Source: Psychrobacter sp. NZS113
Lineage (GTDB): Bacteria; Pseudomonadota; Gammaproteobacteria; Pseudomonadales; Moraxellaceae
Reading direction: 5' to 3'
Assembly: GCF_015864825.1 (NCBI RefSeq)
Contig: NZ_JADYWL010000001.1
Location: 434,001-498,000, forward strand
Length of the DNA: 64,000 nucleotides
Shown here one piece after another: positions 1-11,023 of the stretch (the first letter of the stretch is position 1; every line of letters starts with the position of its first letter). The notes under the pieces were generated by a model, which did not search any database, was not told the DNA's origin, and saw only the letters and a list, made by a program, of their open reading frames with translations. A program made the position numbers and the translations under genes.

Positions 1-1
1 C

Positions 2-379
2 AAGCAGCGCCGGTTACAACTGGCGGTGGGTATTGGTTATGAAGATGATATCGAAGCGGCAAAAGTTGAAATCTTGCGAGCATTAGATAGGGCAGATAGC
101 GTGTCAAAGAAAGCTGAGCCGAGCGTGATTGCGACAGGTTTTGGAGACTCAACGATTGATTTGATGGTGCGTTGGTTTATTGAGGATGGTACGCAAGCTC
201 ACAAAGTCGCCTCTATTCATCAAGTATTTGTAGAGATTAAACTCGCGCTAGATGCAGCAGGTGTAAATATTCCATTCCCGATTAGAACGATAGACTTGAG
301 TGACTCATCAGTGATGACGATTGTCGATAAACTTAATGAGCAAAAAACCATCAATGTGGAAAAGACAGCAGTAGAATAA
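2..379 (+). CDS. mscS: MscS-family mechanosensitive channel, C-terminal part
   Basis: This is the 3' end of a gene whose start lies before the window; the reading frame is open from base 2. The visible 125 residues contain the GIGYEDDI segment and a C-terminal GVNIPFPIRT motif, both typical of the cytoplasmic beta/alpha-beta domain of small-conductance mechanosensitive channels. These channels open under membrane tension and release solutes after osmotic down-shock. The membrane helices are not in view, so the subfamily (MscS-size or a larger relative) cannot be decided. A strong hairpin terminator follows 42 bases after the stop. Confidence 0.85.
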   Translation, partial: KQRRLQLAVGIGYEDDIEAAKVEILRALDRADSVSKKAEPSVIATGFGDSTIDLMVRWFIEDGTQAHKVASIHQVFVEIKLALDAAGVNIPFPIRTIDLSDSSVMTIVDKLNEQKTINVEKTAVE

Positions 380-420
380 TCAAGCCATTATTCATATTGT
401 CTCTTAATTTCAACCATAAA

Positions 421-454
421 AAACCGCCACATCAAACAACGTGGCGGTTTTTTT
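421..454 (+). terminator. Rho-independent terminator after the MscS gene
   Basis: A ten-base stem AAACCGCCAC / GTGGCGGTTT with a ten-base loop is followed by a T run. It lies 42 bases after the stop codon of the channel gene. Confidence 0.9.
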
Positions 455-473
455 ATGCTTATCTACTGGCTAT

Positions 474-743
474 TAGGGCATGTTGAACATTCACAAATAG
501 GCACTGCTGATGACTAAAACTGTTCCAGACAAGGCGTAAAATGATGGTAATGCTCATGCCTTAACAAAGTTTACAACACAGTATGGGGCGGTTTTAGCAT
601 CAGCTCGCAGAGACAGCACTATTTTTTGCTATTTCATGGTTAAAAGTAGACGCTTAGAATGACTAAACTTACTATTTTTAACAGTCGAACTGTCTAAAAA
701 ATAGTCGCTGTCAGTGCCATGGTCGAATATTCAACACGGCCTA
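474..743. repeat. MITE-like element with TA-flanked inverted ends (copy A)
   Basis: The left end reads TAGGGCATGTTGAACATTC and the complement of the right end reads TAGGCCGTGTTGAATATTC, so the ~19-bp ends are imperfect inverted repeats. Each end starts with TA, as expected for elements that duplicate a TA target. The ~270 bp inside hold no convincing ORF. Inference: a non-autonomous relative of a TA-targeting insertion sequence (IS630 or IS427/IS5 type). Shorter relatives lie at 8730-8789 and 49284-49457. Confidence 0.6.
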
Positions 744-753
744 GTATAAAGAT

Positions 754-1236
754 TTATTCATCTTTTGCTCTAAAGTCTGTATGGCATGACTTACAGCTAG
801 CACCAACTTGACCGAAGGCAGGTTTGATGTCATCCATGCTAGTAGCTGTTTGAGCAGCAGCATTTAGTTCAGCGGTAACTTTTTGGAAGTTATCAGCTTC
901 TGCACGGAAACCATCAGCATTAGACCAAACTGCTTCAGTGGCATTACCCATCTCTTCTTGGTTTTCAAAATGACTCCAAGGAGTTGTAGAGTCTTCTGCT
1001 AAGAATGCAGCTTGCTCTTTAACGACATCAGCGTCAAAGGTATCTGGTGCTTTGGCCATATCACCCATGACGCCCATTGCATCACCCCAGTTTTTCATGC
1101 TGTCTTGACGGGCTTGTATATCAGGGCTAGAGTCAGACTCGGTTGCAGTACTACAGGCTGTTAGACCTAAGGCGGCTGCCATTAATGTGATACCGAAGAT
1201 AGATTTCAATGATTTGTTAGAATGAACCTGTGCCAT
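754..1236 (-). CDS. Cytochrome c' (class II c-type cytochrome), predicted lipoprotein
   Basis: The 160-residue product has a signal peptide ending in a lipobox (LTAC), a helical body, and a single haem motif CKSCH near the C-terminus. A C-terminal CxxCH is the arrangement of class II cytochromes c', which form four-helix bundles and bind NO or CO in the periplasm. I start at the ATG at 1236 because AAAGGAGT lies just upstream; a longer frame to 1281 has no such site. The Cys of the lipobox suggests membrane anchoring, which is less usual for cytochrome c'. A GATAATTATC palindrome lies about 200 bp upstream. Transcribed away from hemF, with a MITE-like element just past its stop. The family is fairly sure; the physiological role is inferred. 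Confidence 0.8.
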   Translation of the reverse strand: MAQVHSNKSLKSIFGITLMAAALGLTACSTATESDSSPDIQARQDSMKNWGDAMGVMGDMAKAPDTFDADVVKEQAAFLAEDSTTPWSHFENQEEMGNATEAVWSNADGFRAEADNFQKVTAELNAAAQTATSMDDIKPAFGQVGASCKSCHTDFRAKDE

Positions 1237-1637
1237 ATAGATTACTCCTTTAAATTTGGCTAATAGTATGCGTATTTGCAAACGATGGCTTTGATACTGT
1301 TGTAAAAATCAACTCATAATTACTTAAAAGTATGTCTGCTTATCAGTGATTTTTTGGAAATTTAATCTGTATTGTAACCATTATTTGAGTAGCTATGGTT
1401 AAAATAGTTGTTATAGCATCGTAATATTCACAGTGACGATAATTATCTAAACCATATCATTGGGTTGGCTTATGTACGATTAATCAATGACACTACCTTT
1501 AAATAAATGGCAGTCTATATCTCTGTGAAGGTGATAAGCCCCATATGATAAAGGTCAGCTGTTATAGCTGACCTTTATTTGAATCTACTAGATTGTTGTC
1601 TAGTATATATTCCTAATCTTTATTGTATTCACATCGG
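1237..1637. other. Intergenic region, cytochrome c' promoter side and hemF 3' side
   Basis: No gene is seen. It holds a GATAATTATC palindrome at 1438-1447, a perfect 10-bp stem AAGGTCAGCT/AGCTGACCTT at 1551-1575 and a second small hairpin built on CTAGA/TCTAG around 1590-1605. The 1551-1575 hairpin lies about 60 bases past the hemF stop and may end hemF transcription, although its T-run on the minus strand is poor. Confidence 0.5.
1551..1575 (-). terminator. Hairpin past hemF, possible terminator
   Basis: Perfect 10-bp stem with a 5-base loop. The flanking T-run is short on both strands, so termination is only probable. Confidence 0.5.
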
Positions 1638-3282
<1,645 letters not shown>

Positions 3283-3801
3283 TAATGTCCTGCATAAGCC
3301 GGTAGTTGTGGCAGTAAGGTCTGTATTAGCAGTAATAACGCAGCGATGTCATCCTAGCTGTATCATTATAGTTAGGATAATAGCAGTATAATCTGTTCGT
3401 AAAACATGCGTGCTGATTGTCTTTATTATAAAAACACACAAAGTTCACAGACGATGCACGATGATTAAAGCGACCATTAAAAAAAAATGCTATTATGCCA
3501 TACTATTTTGACGGATACAGTGACAAGTCTTTACCCTTACATTACTATGTCGTCACGAACATTCGATATTGATGCAAAATAATAAGGCATAATATCAACC
3601 CCTAGTATGGAAGCGCTGTCTATTATGACGGCGCGTTTGTTGTTAGGCGCCGCGTAGGTATAGATACGTAGGCGATGCATGAATAATTATATGGTCAGTT
3701 ACATCAATAATGATGTAGATATTATTGACGTCGCTTAGCTATAGTTATCTTTATACTCTAAAGCACGTCTTGTCAGCAGATTGGTAGGTATCGTACGGTT
3801 T
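3283..3801. other. Divergent promoter region ribA / dxs
   Basis: About 520 bases between divergently transcribed genes with no supportable ORF or RNA gene. It is AT-rich and must hold the promoters for both sides. A possible weak pair TTGATG (3569) and TAATAT (3590) with 15-bp spacing points to dxs, too weak to list as a promoter. Confidence 0.5.
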
Positions 3802-5865
3802 ATGCAGCAGTCACCTCATTCCCCACAGTCTCAGTTCGTATCTGCGTCAGCCATTAAACCTGCTGCCCAGCTGTCAAATTTGCAGCAGACTTATGCTGTC
3901 ATTCCGCGTGTGCGTCCAAATACGCCACTACTTGATAGCATCGATGCGCCGTCTGATCTAAACGCGTTTACCACCACTCAGCTTATTACCTTGGCGGACG
4001 AACTACGACTGTTTCTGCTGTATTCAGCTGGTCAGAGTGGTGGGCATTTTGGTGCCAATTTGGGCGTGGTCGAATTGACCATTGCGCTACATTATTTATT
4101 AGATACGCCGCAAGATCAGATTGTTTGGGACGTAGGCCATCAAGCCTATGCTCATAAAGTATTGACTGGTCGTCGTGAGCAGTTAGGCACTATTAGATCG
4201 AAAGATGGCTTAACGGCTTTTCCAGAGCGTGCGGAGTCTGTATACGATACCTTTGGCGTTGGTCATTCATCGACTTCAATCTCAGCGGGTCTAGGCATGA
4301 GCTTAGCGCTGCGCTATCAAGGCCGTGCACAAACAGTGGCCTGTATCATCGGCGATGGTGCGATGACAGGCGGCATGGCGTTTGAGGCCATGAATGATGC
4401 AGTACAGCAAGACGCTGATTTGCTAGTTATCTTGAACGACAATGATATGTCGATATCTTGTTCTATCGGTGGGTTTTCGCGGCATTTAGCCATGCTGTGG
4501 GAGTCAGGATATCAGGTTGATATCTCTGAGGCAGGCGAGCCTGTTCTCTGTCATCGTCCTGATATGCAAGGGTTTGATCGCCGTAAGCGCCACAAAGAGA
4601 TGCGCGACGTCCCGCAGTTAGAAGACAACTTATTTAAAGCGATTGGGTTTACCTATTTTGGTCCGTTTGATGGTCATAATATTCCTGAGCTACTGCGAGT
4701 ATTATCACTTGCCAAGCAAGTATCAGGTCCAGTATTGGTTCATATTTATACCACTAAAGGCAAAGGCTTTGCGCCAGCTGAATTAGATCCAGTCGGTTAT
4801 CATGCCATTAGCAAACTGCCTGTCGAAGATGACGAAGCGAAGACCAAGGTAGCTGATACTTCAGTAGCTAACGTTCCAAAAAACAAGCCAGCGTTAAAAT
4901 ACTCGCAAGTGTTCGGACAGTTTTTGTGTGATAAAGCCGCTGAAGATGACAAACTGCTTGCCATTACTCCTGCTATGGAAGAAGGCTCCGGAATGATCGA
5001 CTTTGCTCGTCATTTTCCAGAACGTTTTTTTGATGTGGCGATTGCCGAGCAACATGCAGTCACACTAGCAGCTGGCATGGCGACTCAAGGCGTCAAACCG
5101 ATTGTCGCGATTTATTCAACGTTTTTACAGCGTGGCTATGATCAGTTGATTCATGATGTTGCATTGCAGAATTTAGACGTAACATTCGCTATTGACCGAG
5201 CAGGCTTAGTCGGTGAAGATGGCGCAACCCATGCTGGCGTATTTGATTTTGCATTTTTACGTTGTGTGCCTAACATGGTAATTGCAGCGCCAAAAGATGA
5301 AAATGAATGTTACCATCTGCTCAATACTTGTTATGACTATCAAGGATGTACAGCAGTACGCTATCCACGTGGTGTGGGTACGGGCGCGACTATCGAACAG
5401 CCAGCACAAAATTATAAAATCGGCGAAGCTGTGGTAGAGTCAGTATTAGGCTCTAATGATGCGCCGAAAAAGCTCGCATTATTGGTATTTGGTACGATGA
5501 TGACCACGGCTCAGCACGCAGCAGACACTATCGTCAGTGGTGATACAGAATCAGAGTATCAAGTGCATGTGGTGAATATGCGCTGGGTAAAACCTTTAGA
5601 CACTAGCCTATTAGAAGCGCTCTTGGCAAAAGGCATTACTCATATCGCGACCCTAGAAGAGCATGTCATTACTGGCGGCGCGGGTAGTGCGGTCAATGAA
5701 TATTTGCTCAATGAGTCAGCTGCTTTTAAGCGTACTCGTCCAGTTATTGCTAATATGGGCATCCCTGATCGCTTCATTGCGCACGGTTCCCAATCTGAGC
5801 AACTGGCTGATTGCGGTTTGAGTGTCGACGGTGTGAGTAAGCAGCTTCGACAGTTATTATCATAA
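3802..5865 (+). CDS. dxs: 1-deoxy-D-xylulose-5-phosphate synthase
   Basis: It condenses pyruvate and glyceraldehyde-3-phosphate with thiamine diphosphate, opening the MEP isoprenoid pathway and supplying precursors for thiamine and pyridoxal. Visible are [10 protein letters not shown], the ThDP motif [32 protein letters not shown], the central transketolase block with [13 protein letters not shown], and a C-terminal domain with MRWVKPLDT. At 687 residues it is about 65 longer than the E. coli enzyme, mostly as an N-terminal extension. The frame is open from a TTG at 3781, but the ATG at 3802 is the better start, with GGTAGG upstream. Transcribed alone. thiG, which uses its product, is 3 kb away on the other strand. 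Confidence 0.96.
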   Translation: MQQSPHSPQSQFVSASAIKPAAQLSNLQQTYAVIPRVRPNTPLLDSIDAPSDLNAFTTTQLITLADELRLFLLYSAGQSGGHFGANLGVVELTIALHYLLDTPQDQIVWDVGHQAYAHKVLTGRREQLGTIRSKDGLTAFPERAESVYDTFGVGHSSTSISAGLGMSLALRYQGRAQTVACIIGDGAMTGGMAFEAMNDAVQQDADLLVILNDNDMSISCSIGGFSRHLAMLWESGYQVDISEAGEPVLCHRPDMQGFDRRKRHKEMRDVPQLEDNLFKAIGFTYFGPFDGHNIPELLRVLSLAKQVSGPVLVHIYTTKGKGFAPAELDPVGYHAISKLPVEDDEAKTKVADTSVANVPKNKPALKYSQVFGQFLCDKAAEDDKLLAITPAMEEGSGMIDFARHFPERFFDVAIAEQHAVTLAAGMATQGVKPIVAIYSTFLQRGYDQLIHDVALQNLDVTFAIDRAGLVGEDGATHAGVFDFAFLRCVPNMVIAAPKDENECYHLLNTCYDYQGCTAVRYPRGVGTGATIEQPAQNYKIGEAVVESVLGSNDAPKKLALLVFGTMMTTAQHAADTIVSGDTESEYQVHVVNMRWVKPLDTSLLEALLAKGITHIATLEEHVITGGAGSAVNEYLLNESAAFKRTRPVIANMGIPDRFIAHGSQSEQLADCGLSVDGVSKQLRQLLS

Positions 5866-6224
5866 GCCGGGTTGTTATAAATAGTATGGTCGAAATTGAT
5901 TTAAAATTAATAATGTTAGTTTGAACAGATAAAGGCTCGATAGATAGAGCTAACGCCTGCTTAGCCGTAGGTGCTGACTTTTTTACAACTTGCGCAGTTT
6001 GTGATGACCACCAAAATAGGGGTTGGTTTGGCGAACGTAATGGTTTTTTCGTTTTTATCGAATAATTTTAGTATAATGCGGTTGTCGTTTATAAGTTTTC
6101 ATCTATAAAAGATACGTTTTTTTAATCGCATAGATGTGGTGTGATGCGGCTAGTCTAATCGGCATGTTGTGGGCACAAAGTTAGTCTTATTTTTTTATTC
6201 ATTCATCAAGCAAATAGGTTATTT
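5866..6224. other. Intergenic region dxs-suhB
   Basis: About 360 bases without a gene. A TATAAT hexamer at 6072-6077, about 150 bp before suhB, is the best promoter candidate, but no good -35 matches it. No clear dxs terminator is visible. Confidence 0.4.
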
Positions 6225-7052
6225 ATGGAACCCATGGTCGTCATCGCAGCGCGTACTGCTGAAAAAGTTGGTAAAGAGATTTTATATGCGCATCAGAACC
6301 GCCACAAAATTGAATTGGACATCGAGTCGAAAGGACTTGATGGATTGGTCACACGTATTGATCGTTTCAGTGAAGAGCTGACGATTGAGACGCTAAAAGC
6401 CAGCTATCCGAATCATTCGTTTTTGGGCGAAGAGTTTGGTATGCAAGAAGGTCGCGGCGAAGACGCTGACTGGTGCTGGATTATCGATCCGCTAGATGGC
6501 ACCAAAAACTTCGTTCATGGTGTGCCGCAGTTCTGCGTATCGATTGCTGTACAGCATAAAGGCGTTACTCAACATGGCGTGGTCTATGATCCAGTCCGTG
6601 ACGAGATGTTCTCTGCTAGCCGCGGTAAAGGCGCGCGCTTGAACAATCGCCGTATGCAAGTGAGCGAACGAAAAACGCTTGATGGTGGCCTATTTACTAC
6701 GGGTCATCCGCTTGAGCGTAAGCGCAATGGTGAAGTGATTTCTTATGCGAAAGAGCATTTTGAAAGCCTACAGAAAGTCTCTGAAGCGGGTGGTCAAATT
6801 CGTCGTTTAGGGTCTGCAGCATTGGATTTATGCTATGTAGCTGCTGGTCGTTTCGATGGTTATTTCGAGATGTCTATCAAGCCGTGGGATATCGCTGCTG
6901 GTGAGCTTATTGTCACTGAGGCACGTGGTGTGGTTGTCGATCATACAGGCGCGCACAACTCGATGACTTCAGGTTCTATTTTTGCTTGTAACATCAAACT
7001 GTTAAAGCCATTGATGCAAGTAGTCGTTCCGAGTTGGGGCGAGGCTGTATAA
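6225..7052 (+). CDS. suhB: Inositol-1-monophosphatase family protein SuhB
   Basis: A cytoplasmic Mg-dependent phosphatase; in enterobacteria SuhB also assists ribosomal RNA transcription and biogenesis. The 275-residue product shows GEE at 68-70 and the metal-binding WIIDPLDGTKNF (D88, D91), followed near residue 224 by PWDIAAGELIVTEARG. Those three blocks define the family. The ATG at 6225 follows AATAGGTT. Downstream, a bidirectional hairpin at 7081-7113 both ends this gene and overlaps the end of the convergent wax ester synthase gene. Confidence 0.93.
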   Translation: MEPMVVIAARTAEKVGKEILYAHQNRHKIELDIESKGLDGLVTRIDRFSEELTIETLKASYPNHSFLGEEFGMQEGRGEDADWCWIIDPLDGTKNFVHGVPQFCVSIAVQHKGVTQHGVVYDPVRDEMFSASRGKGARLNNRRMQVSERKTLDGGLFTTGHPLERKRNGEVISYAKEHFESLQKVSEAGGQIRRLGSAALDLCYVAAGRFDGYFEMSIKPWDIAAGELIVTEARGVVVDHTGAHNSMTSGSIFACNIKLLKPLMQVVVPSWGEAV

Positions 7053-7080
7053 GTAGCAATACTTAAAAGTATTGATAATA

Positions 7081-7113
7081 AAAAGCTGGTTCCGTTAAGG
7101 AGCCAGCTTTTTT
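7081..7113. terminator. Terminator shared by convergent suhB and the wax ester synthase gene
   Basis: AAAAGCTGGTTCC and GGAGCCAGCTTTTTT form a long stem around a 5-base loop, with one G-T pair. It lies 29 bases past suhB. The stop codon of the convergent gene is at 7095-7097, inside the hairpin, so the last codons of that gene (KKLAP) are part of the terminator. Confidence 0.85.
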
Positions 7114-8522
7114 GTTGCTTTATCACTTTCACTGCCAACGGTTATACCCTGAAATTCAAGCGTCTTACTGGTCGTTTCTAGCAGTGTTAATTCTTCTTCT
7201 ATCAGCGCGAGCATGTCTTGTACGTGAGGCAATGCCTTACTGCAAGCCGCAATACCAAACTCAATTTTATCCAAATAACTGGCTAACGTAATATTCATCG
7301 CTTGTCCGTTGAATACGATAGAAGCCGGATATAGAGATTGCAAGCGCGCACCATTCCAATATAGAGGTTTTTCAGAACCAGGTACGTGGGAGATAATGAG
7401 GTTAAAGGCTTGTTTTTTCGGGAATAAACCGGTTGCTAGATTGATACCTTCCCAAGCGTAGGCGATAACACTGTAGTTGATAACTTGTGCTTGGTTCATA
7501 CGGCGGAAGCGGCGCTTACCACTGTTCATACTACGATGGATGAGCTGTATCCGACGTAATGGATCATCTAAATGTGTGCCTAGGTTGGCCAGTACAAATG
7601 ACAGCTGATTACCCGATACGCTATTATCTGTACGCAGTGACATCGGTACAAAGGCAATTAGTGGCTTACTAGGCAACGCATCCATCGATATCAAATAGCG
7701 ACGGATGGCACCAGCGCAAACTGCCAGTACCACATCATTTCTACTGATTTTTAATCTGTCGGCAATATCATTAAAGCGCTGAATATCATAAGACTGCGCT
7801 GCAATACGCCGTGATGCAGAGATACGCTTGTTCAAAATACTCATGGGCGCATCAAAAGTGCCGACATAGCCATCATCTCCAGAATTTTTGAGATTGTCTA
7901 GCAATTCTGTAAACACAGGCTTGATGGTAGATATCTGCTCTTTAATAATGCGTCTGATAGATCTTTTCGAAGGAAGTATGGCGTTGACGTGGTTACGATG
8001 ACGTGCCATTAAAGACCAGATTGGCAGGGTTACGGGTTCAGTAGGTGACTGCGATAAAGATTTTTGAACGAGGCGCATGGCAGCAATGCCATCTACCAAA
8101 GAATGATGAATTTTGAAATATAAAGCAAAACGTTCAGGATCGCCTTCATTTTCTGGCTGAATGCCTTCAATCACGTGACATTCCCATAAAGGCATCGCGC
8201 GATCCAAGAGACGTCCATGCTCTCTTGAGACATACATGAGCAGTTCGCGTACCCGTGCAGGTTTTGGTAGTGCGACATGATGAAGGTGATGCTCGACATC
8301 AAAGTTTTTGTCATTTTGCCAAAACGCCATATGCTCCAATACTTGATTAAACGGGAAGCTTGGCGGTACATCAGAGTCTTGCATCTGTTTGACTAGCTGA
8401 TAGACAAAGTCGCTATCAGCCGCATCTGGTACTTCAAATAAAAATAAACCACCTACATGCATAGGTTGTTTACGCGACTCAAGAAGCAAAAATAATTGGT
8501 CGACTGCTGTGAGAAGTCGCAT
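7095..8522 (-). CDS. Wax ester synthase / acyl-CoA:diacylglycerol acyltransferase (WS/DGAT)
   Basis: It esterifies fatty alcohols or diacylglycerol with acyl-CoA to make storage wax esters or triacylglycerol. The 475-residue length is usual for the family. The catalytic HHxxxDG motif is HHSLVDG at residues 139-145 (FKIHHSLVDGIAAMR). An N-terminal LTAVDQLFLLLESRKQPMHV stretch and the SGNQLSFVLANLGTHLDDP region also match. The ATG at 8522 has AAAGGATTT upstream. Storage lipid made this way is common in Acinetobacter and Psychrobacter. The family is sure; wax versus triacylglycerol preference cannot be read. Confidence 0.93.
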   Translation of the reverse strand: MRLLTAVDQLFLLLESRKQPMHVGGLFLFEVPDAADSDFVYQLVKQMQDSDVPPSFPFNQVLEHMAFWQNDKNFDVEHHLHHVALPKPARVRELLMYVSREHGRLLDRAMPLWECHVIEGIQPENEGDPERFALYFKIHHSLVDGIAAMRLVQKSLSQSPTEPVTLPIWSLMARHRNHVNAILPSKRSIRRIIKEQISTIKPVFTELLDNLKNSGDDGYVGTFDAPMSILNKRISASRRIAAQSYDIQRFNDIADRLKISRNDVVLAVCAGAIRRYLISMDALPSKPLIAFVPMSLRTDNSVSGNQLSFVLANLGTHLDDPLRRIQLIHRSMNSGKRRFRRMNQAQVINYSVIAYAWEGINLATGLFPKKQAFNLIISHVPGSEKPLYWNGARLQSLYPASIVFNGQAMNITLASYLDKIEFGIAACSKALPHVQDMLALIEEELTLLETTSKTLEFQGITVGSESDKATKKLAP

Positions 8523-8862
8523 AATAAATCCTTTTATGACGATGTGGTTGATTCGATCTAAAAGTGGGACAAGGCGATCAAGTATAAGTGTATAGGTAAT
8601 ACTTCACGTAAGGTTAACGCTGTCATACTTTTATTGTGAATTGATATACGTCGAATGAGAGACTGTCATTGGTAGGTATTCAATTAAGCCAAGTATTTAA
8701 TGAAGCTTGGTGTTCAATGAAACAGTGACTAGGTTATGTTGAACATCTACCACTAGTCGCTGCCAATAGTAGAGTGTTCAAAATCCCTAAGTGCTTATTT
8801 ACGCCTGACGTCATTTTTTCTTATTGTTTTATCACAGACTTTTAGACGTGTTGCTAGATGTT
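8523..8862. other. Intergenic region with a MITE remnant
   Basis: About 340 bases between two minus-strand genes with no ORF. The only structure seen is the short inverted-ended element at 8730-8789. No clear thiG terminator is present. Confidence 0.5.
8730..8789. repeat. Degenerate MITE-like element (copy C)
   Basis: Left end TAGGTTATGTTGAACATC; complement of the right end TAGGGATTTTGAACACTC. Both start with TA and match the ends of the 474-743 element. An internal TAGTCGCTGCCA resembles the interior of that element next to its right end (TAGTCGCTGTCA). This looks like an internally deleted, decayed copy. Confidence 0.45.
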
Positions 8863-9690
8863 TTACTGAAAAAAGTATCCAGTTTGTGGCGAGCTAGCAG
8901 TTGCCATTTTACGTACCGGCATACGCCCTGCTAAGAATGCTGCGCGACCAGCCCACATGGCATGCTTCATAGCATGTGCCATCATGACTGGGTTTTGAGC
9001 ATTGGCAATCGCAGAGTTCATCAATACACCATCACAGCCGAGCTCCATCGCAAGCGCTGCATCAGAGGCAGTGCCGACGCCAGCATCTACCAGTACGGGT
9101 ACTTTAGCGTTTTCAATAATCAAGCTAAGCGTATGACGATTGAGCAGACCAAGACCTGAACCAATCAAGCTACCTAGTGGCATAATAGCGACACAGCCCA
9201 TGCTTTCTAATTCTTGTGCGACGATAGGATCATCTGACGTATAAACCATCACCTCAAAGCCATCATCAATCAATACTTTGGCGGCTTTTAACGTTTCCAT
9301 TACGTTTGGATAAAGCGTTTTTTCATCGCCCAATACTTCAAGCTTAACTAAGTTATGCCCACCCAATAGCTCACGAGCCAGCTTGCAAGTACGAACGGCA
9401 GTTTCGGCATCAAAGCAGCCTGCAGTGTTGGGCAATATGGTGTACTTATCAGGTGAAATTACATCCAGCAAGTTCGGCTCATTACTGTTCTGACCGATAT
9501 TGACTCGGCGAATAGCAACCGTGACAATCTCTGCTGCTGAAGCCGCAATAGCAGCACCAGTTTCGGTCATGTCTTTATACTTACCAGTGCCAACCAACAA
9601 TCGTGAAGAAAATGTACGACTGCCTACAGTAAACGTATCTTGTGAAAGTGGCGTAGGGCTGGTAGTAGAAATAGCGGCTTGTTGTGACAT
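8863..9690 (-). CDS. thiG: Thiazole synthase
   Basis: ThiG builds the thiazole phosphate of thiamine from deoxyxylulose phosphate, dehydroglycine and sulfur carried by ThiS. The 275-residue product has the start [27 protein letters not shown], which should hold the Schiff-base lysine, and [27 protein letters not shown], the phosphate-binding end of the barrel. The ATG at 9690 follows AGGATTATCC. In many gammaproteobacteria thiS directly precedes thiG. Here the 600 bases upstream hold no frame ending in the GlyGly expected for ThiS, and no TPP riboswitch was recognised. The sulfur carrier must be elsewhere. Confidence 0.95.
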   Translation of the reverse strand: MSQQAAISTTSPTPLSQDTFTVGSRTFSSRLLVGTGKYKDMTETGAAIAASAAEIVTVAIRRVNIGQNSNEPNLLDVISPDKYTILPNTAGCFDAETAVRTCKLARELLGGHNLVKLEVLGDEKTLYPNVMETLKAAKVLIDDGFEVMVYTSDDPIVAQELESMGCVAIMPLGSLIGSGLGLLNRHTLSLIIENAKVPVLVDAGVGTASDAALAMELGCDGVLMNSAIANAQNPVMMAHAMKHAMWAGRAAFLAGRMPVRKMATASSPQTGYFFQ

Positions 9691-10294
9691 AAGGATAATC
9701 CTAATAGCGGGCGAACAAAGGTGACAAACGAAGAGTTAGTTCAATAGTAAAAGTTATTCATCGTAGGCAGTAATTTTATGGCAGGCGGCAGCTTCTAATC
9801 ATGATGGTGAAGACCAGATAGGCAGCGTCCAAAATTGGAGCCTTGCTACTCACGAAAAACAAAATGTTATTATAACAAACTCATGCGCGCTTACAGACAA
9901 TCTTTACCCAGTTTAACGATTTAAGCAACCCGTCTTTTTTATTATTGGTTTCATTAGGGTATACGACAATATGTACAGCGGCATCTATAGCAGTGGTATA
10001 TATAGGTGGTACTTATGATTCATACGTTACGACAGACTATGCGCTGTAATACTATTGAGTAGGCGTTAGAAGGGTGTACATGTCAGAAGGCCTCAGCGAT
10101 AGGTGCTGATGGGCTACACAATATTATAGTTGAAGATAAACGTTAGAAGCGGATAAGACGTTAGATATTTACACAGAGAGTATTGTTGCTGGTTATATAA
10201 GTGCTAACCTTAATCAACTACTGAAACGATGCGCTATACAAATATAAAAAGTGTATAGCGCATCATGTCTCATTGAGTCGGGATGAACTATTGG
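9691..10294. other. Intergenic region thiG / DUF4442 gene
   Basis: About 600 bases upstream of thiG without a supportable gene. I checked both strands for thiS and for a TPP riboswitch and found neither. The one strong structure is the hairpin at 10228-10264. Confidence 0.5.
10228..10264 (-). terminator. Perfect 12-bp inverted repeat past the DUF4442 gene
   Basis: GATGCGCTATAC and GTATAGCGCATC pair perfectly around a 13-base AT-rich loop. It lies 31 bases past the stop of the minus-strand gene ending at 10295. The trailing T-run on that strand is weak (GTTTC), so it could be a terminator, an mRNA 3' stabiliser, or a protein site. Confidence 0.5.
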
Positions 10295-11023
10295 CTATTT
10301 AGCGGCTTCGTCATTTATCACTGGTTGACTGCTTTGCTCAGTATCTGTTTCTGCCGGAGACACTGTAGCAACTTCTGCAGCCTTTTCATTCGCTTTGCCT
10401 TGACGACGGGCCTCTAGCTCAGATTTAGGTATCCAAGCCCATGTCATCTCAACCACGATTGGGTCACGGTCGCTGTCAGACTCACGGTCATGAATCACGC
10501 AAGGTATAACCATTTCACCTTTTGGCGTATTTAAGATATTTAAGCGCTGCTCATCAGATAAACTTGCCACCGCAGCAATTTGACCTTTTTTGATGGGGCG
10601 ATAAAAGTTAACCGAATAAGACTTAATTAATAGCACTCGGTCAGAGGGTAGGTTTAAACCCAAGATAAATCCGGTGGCCGTTTCAGCCAATAAGGTAATG
10701 GCCACTGCATGAATGGAACCAATGTGATTCTGTACAGACTTGGTGTTATTTAAACTGACAACCACCTGATTGGGGTTGACCGTTTCATAATAGACGCCTG
10801 TCGTGCCGACATATGGCACGACTTTGCCAAAGGCTTTGGACAAGATGCTCGATCGTGCACCGGCAGGCAAGTACTTAGTCACTGATAACAGTTTGGTGAA
10901 TTGGTTGCTGATTGGCTTAAGTGTGCTGGTTGGCTTGTCGACTGGCAATCTTGTGTTGTCAGATATTTTAGCTGGCAATTTATTGGTCAGCTTGGTGGGG
11001 AGTTTTTTTAATAAACCTGACAT
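10295..11023 (-). CDS. DUF4442 hotdog-fold protein
   Basis: The 242-residue product has a central region (about 45-195) resembling DUF4442, a hotdog-fold family related to PaaI-type thioesterases: a helix near GSIHAVAITLLAETATGF followed by strands such as VLLIKSYSVNFYRPIKKG. The N-terminal 40 residues are Lys/Pro/Thr-rich and low in complexity, and the C-terminal 40 (EKAAEVATVSPAETDTEQSS) look disordered. No signal peptide. The ATG follows AAGGAATTTTGT. The substrate is unknown, though the nearby wax ester synthase makes an acyl-CoA link conceivable. Divergent from the McrB-like gene. Confidence 0.75.
   Translation of the reverse strand: MSGLLKKLPTKLTNKLPAKISDNTRLPVDKPTSTLKPISNQFTKLLSVTKYLPAGARSSILSKAFGKVVPYVGTTGVYYETVNPNQVVVSLNNTKSVQNHIGSIHAVAITLLAETATGFILGLNLPSDRVLLIKSYSVNFYRPIKKGQIAAVASLSDEQRLNILNTPKGEMVIPCVIHDRESDSDRDPIVVEMTWAWIPKSELEARRQGKANEKAAEVATVSPAETDTEQSSQPVINDEAAK

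Noticed and set aside
3283..3500. FMN riboswitch upstream of ribA
   Set aside because: None of the conserved RFN-element segments is recognisable.
9691..9900. TPP riboswitch or thiS upstream of thiG
   Set aside because: No CTGAGA-type thi-box and no frame ending in GlyGly could be found on either strand.
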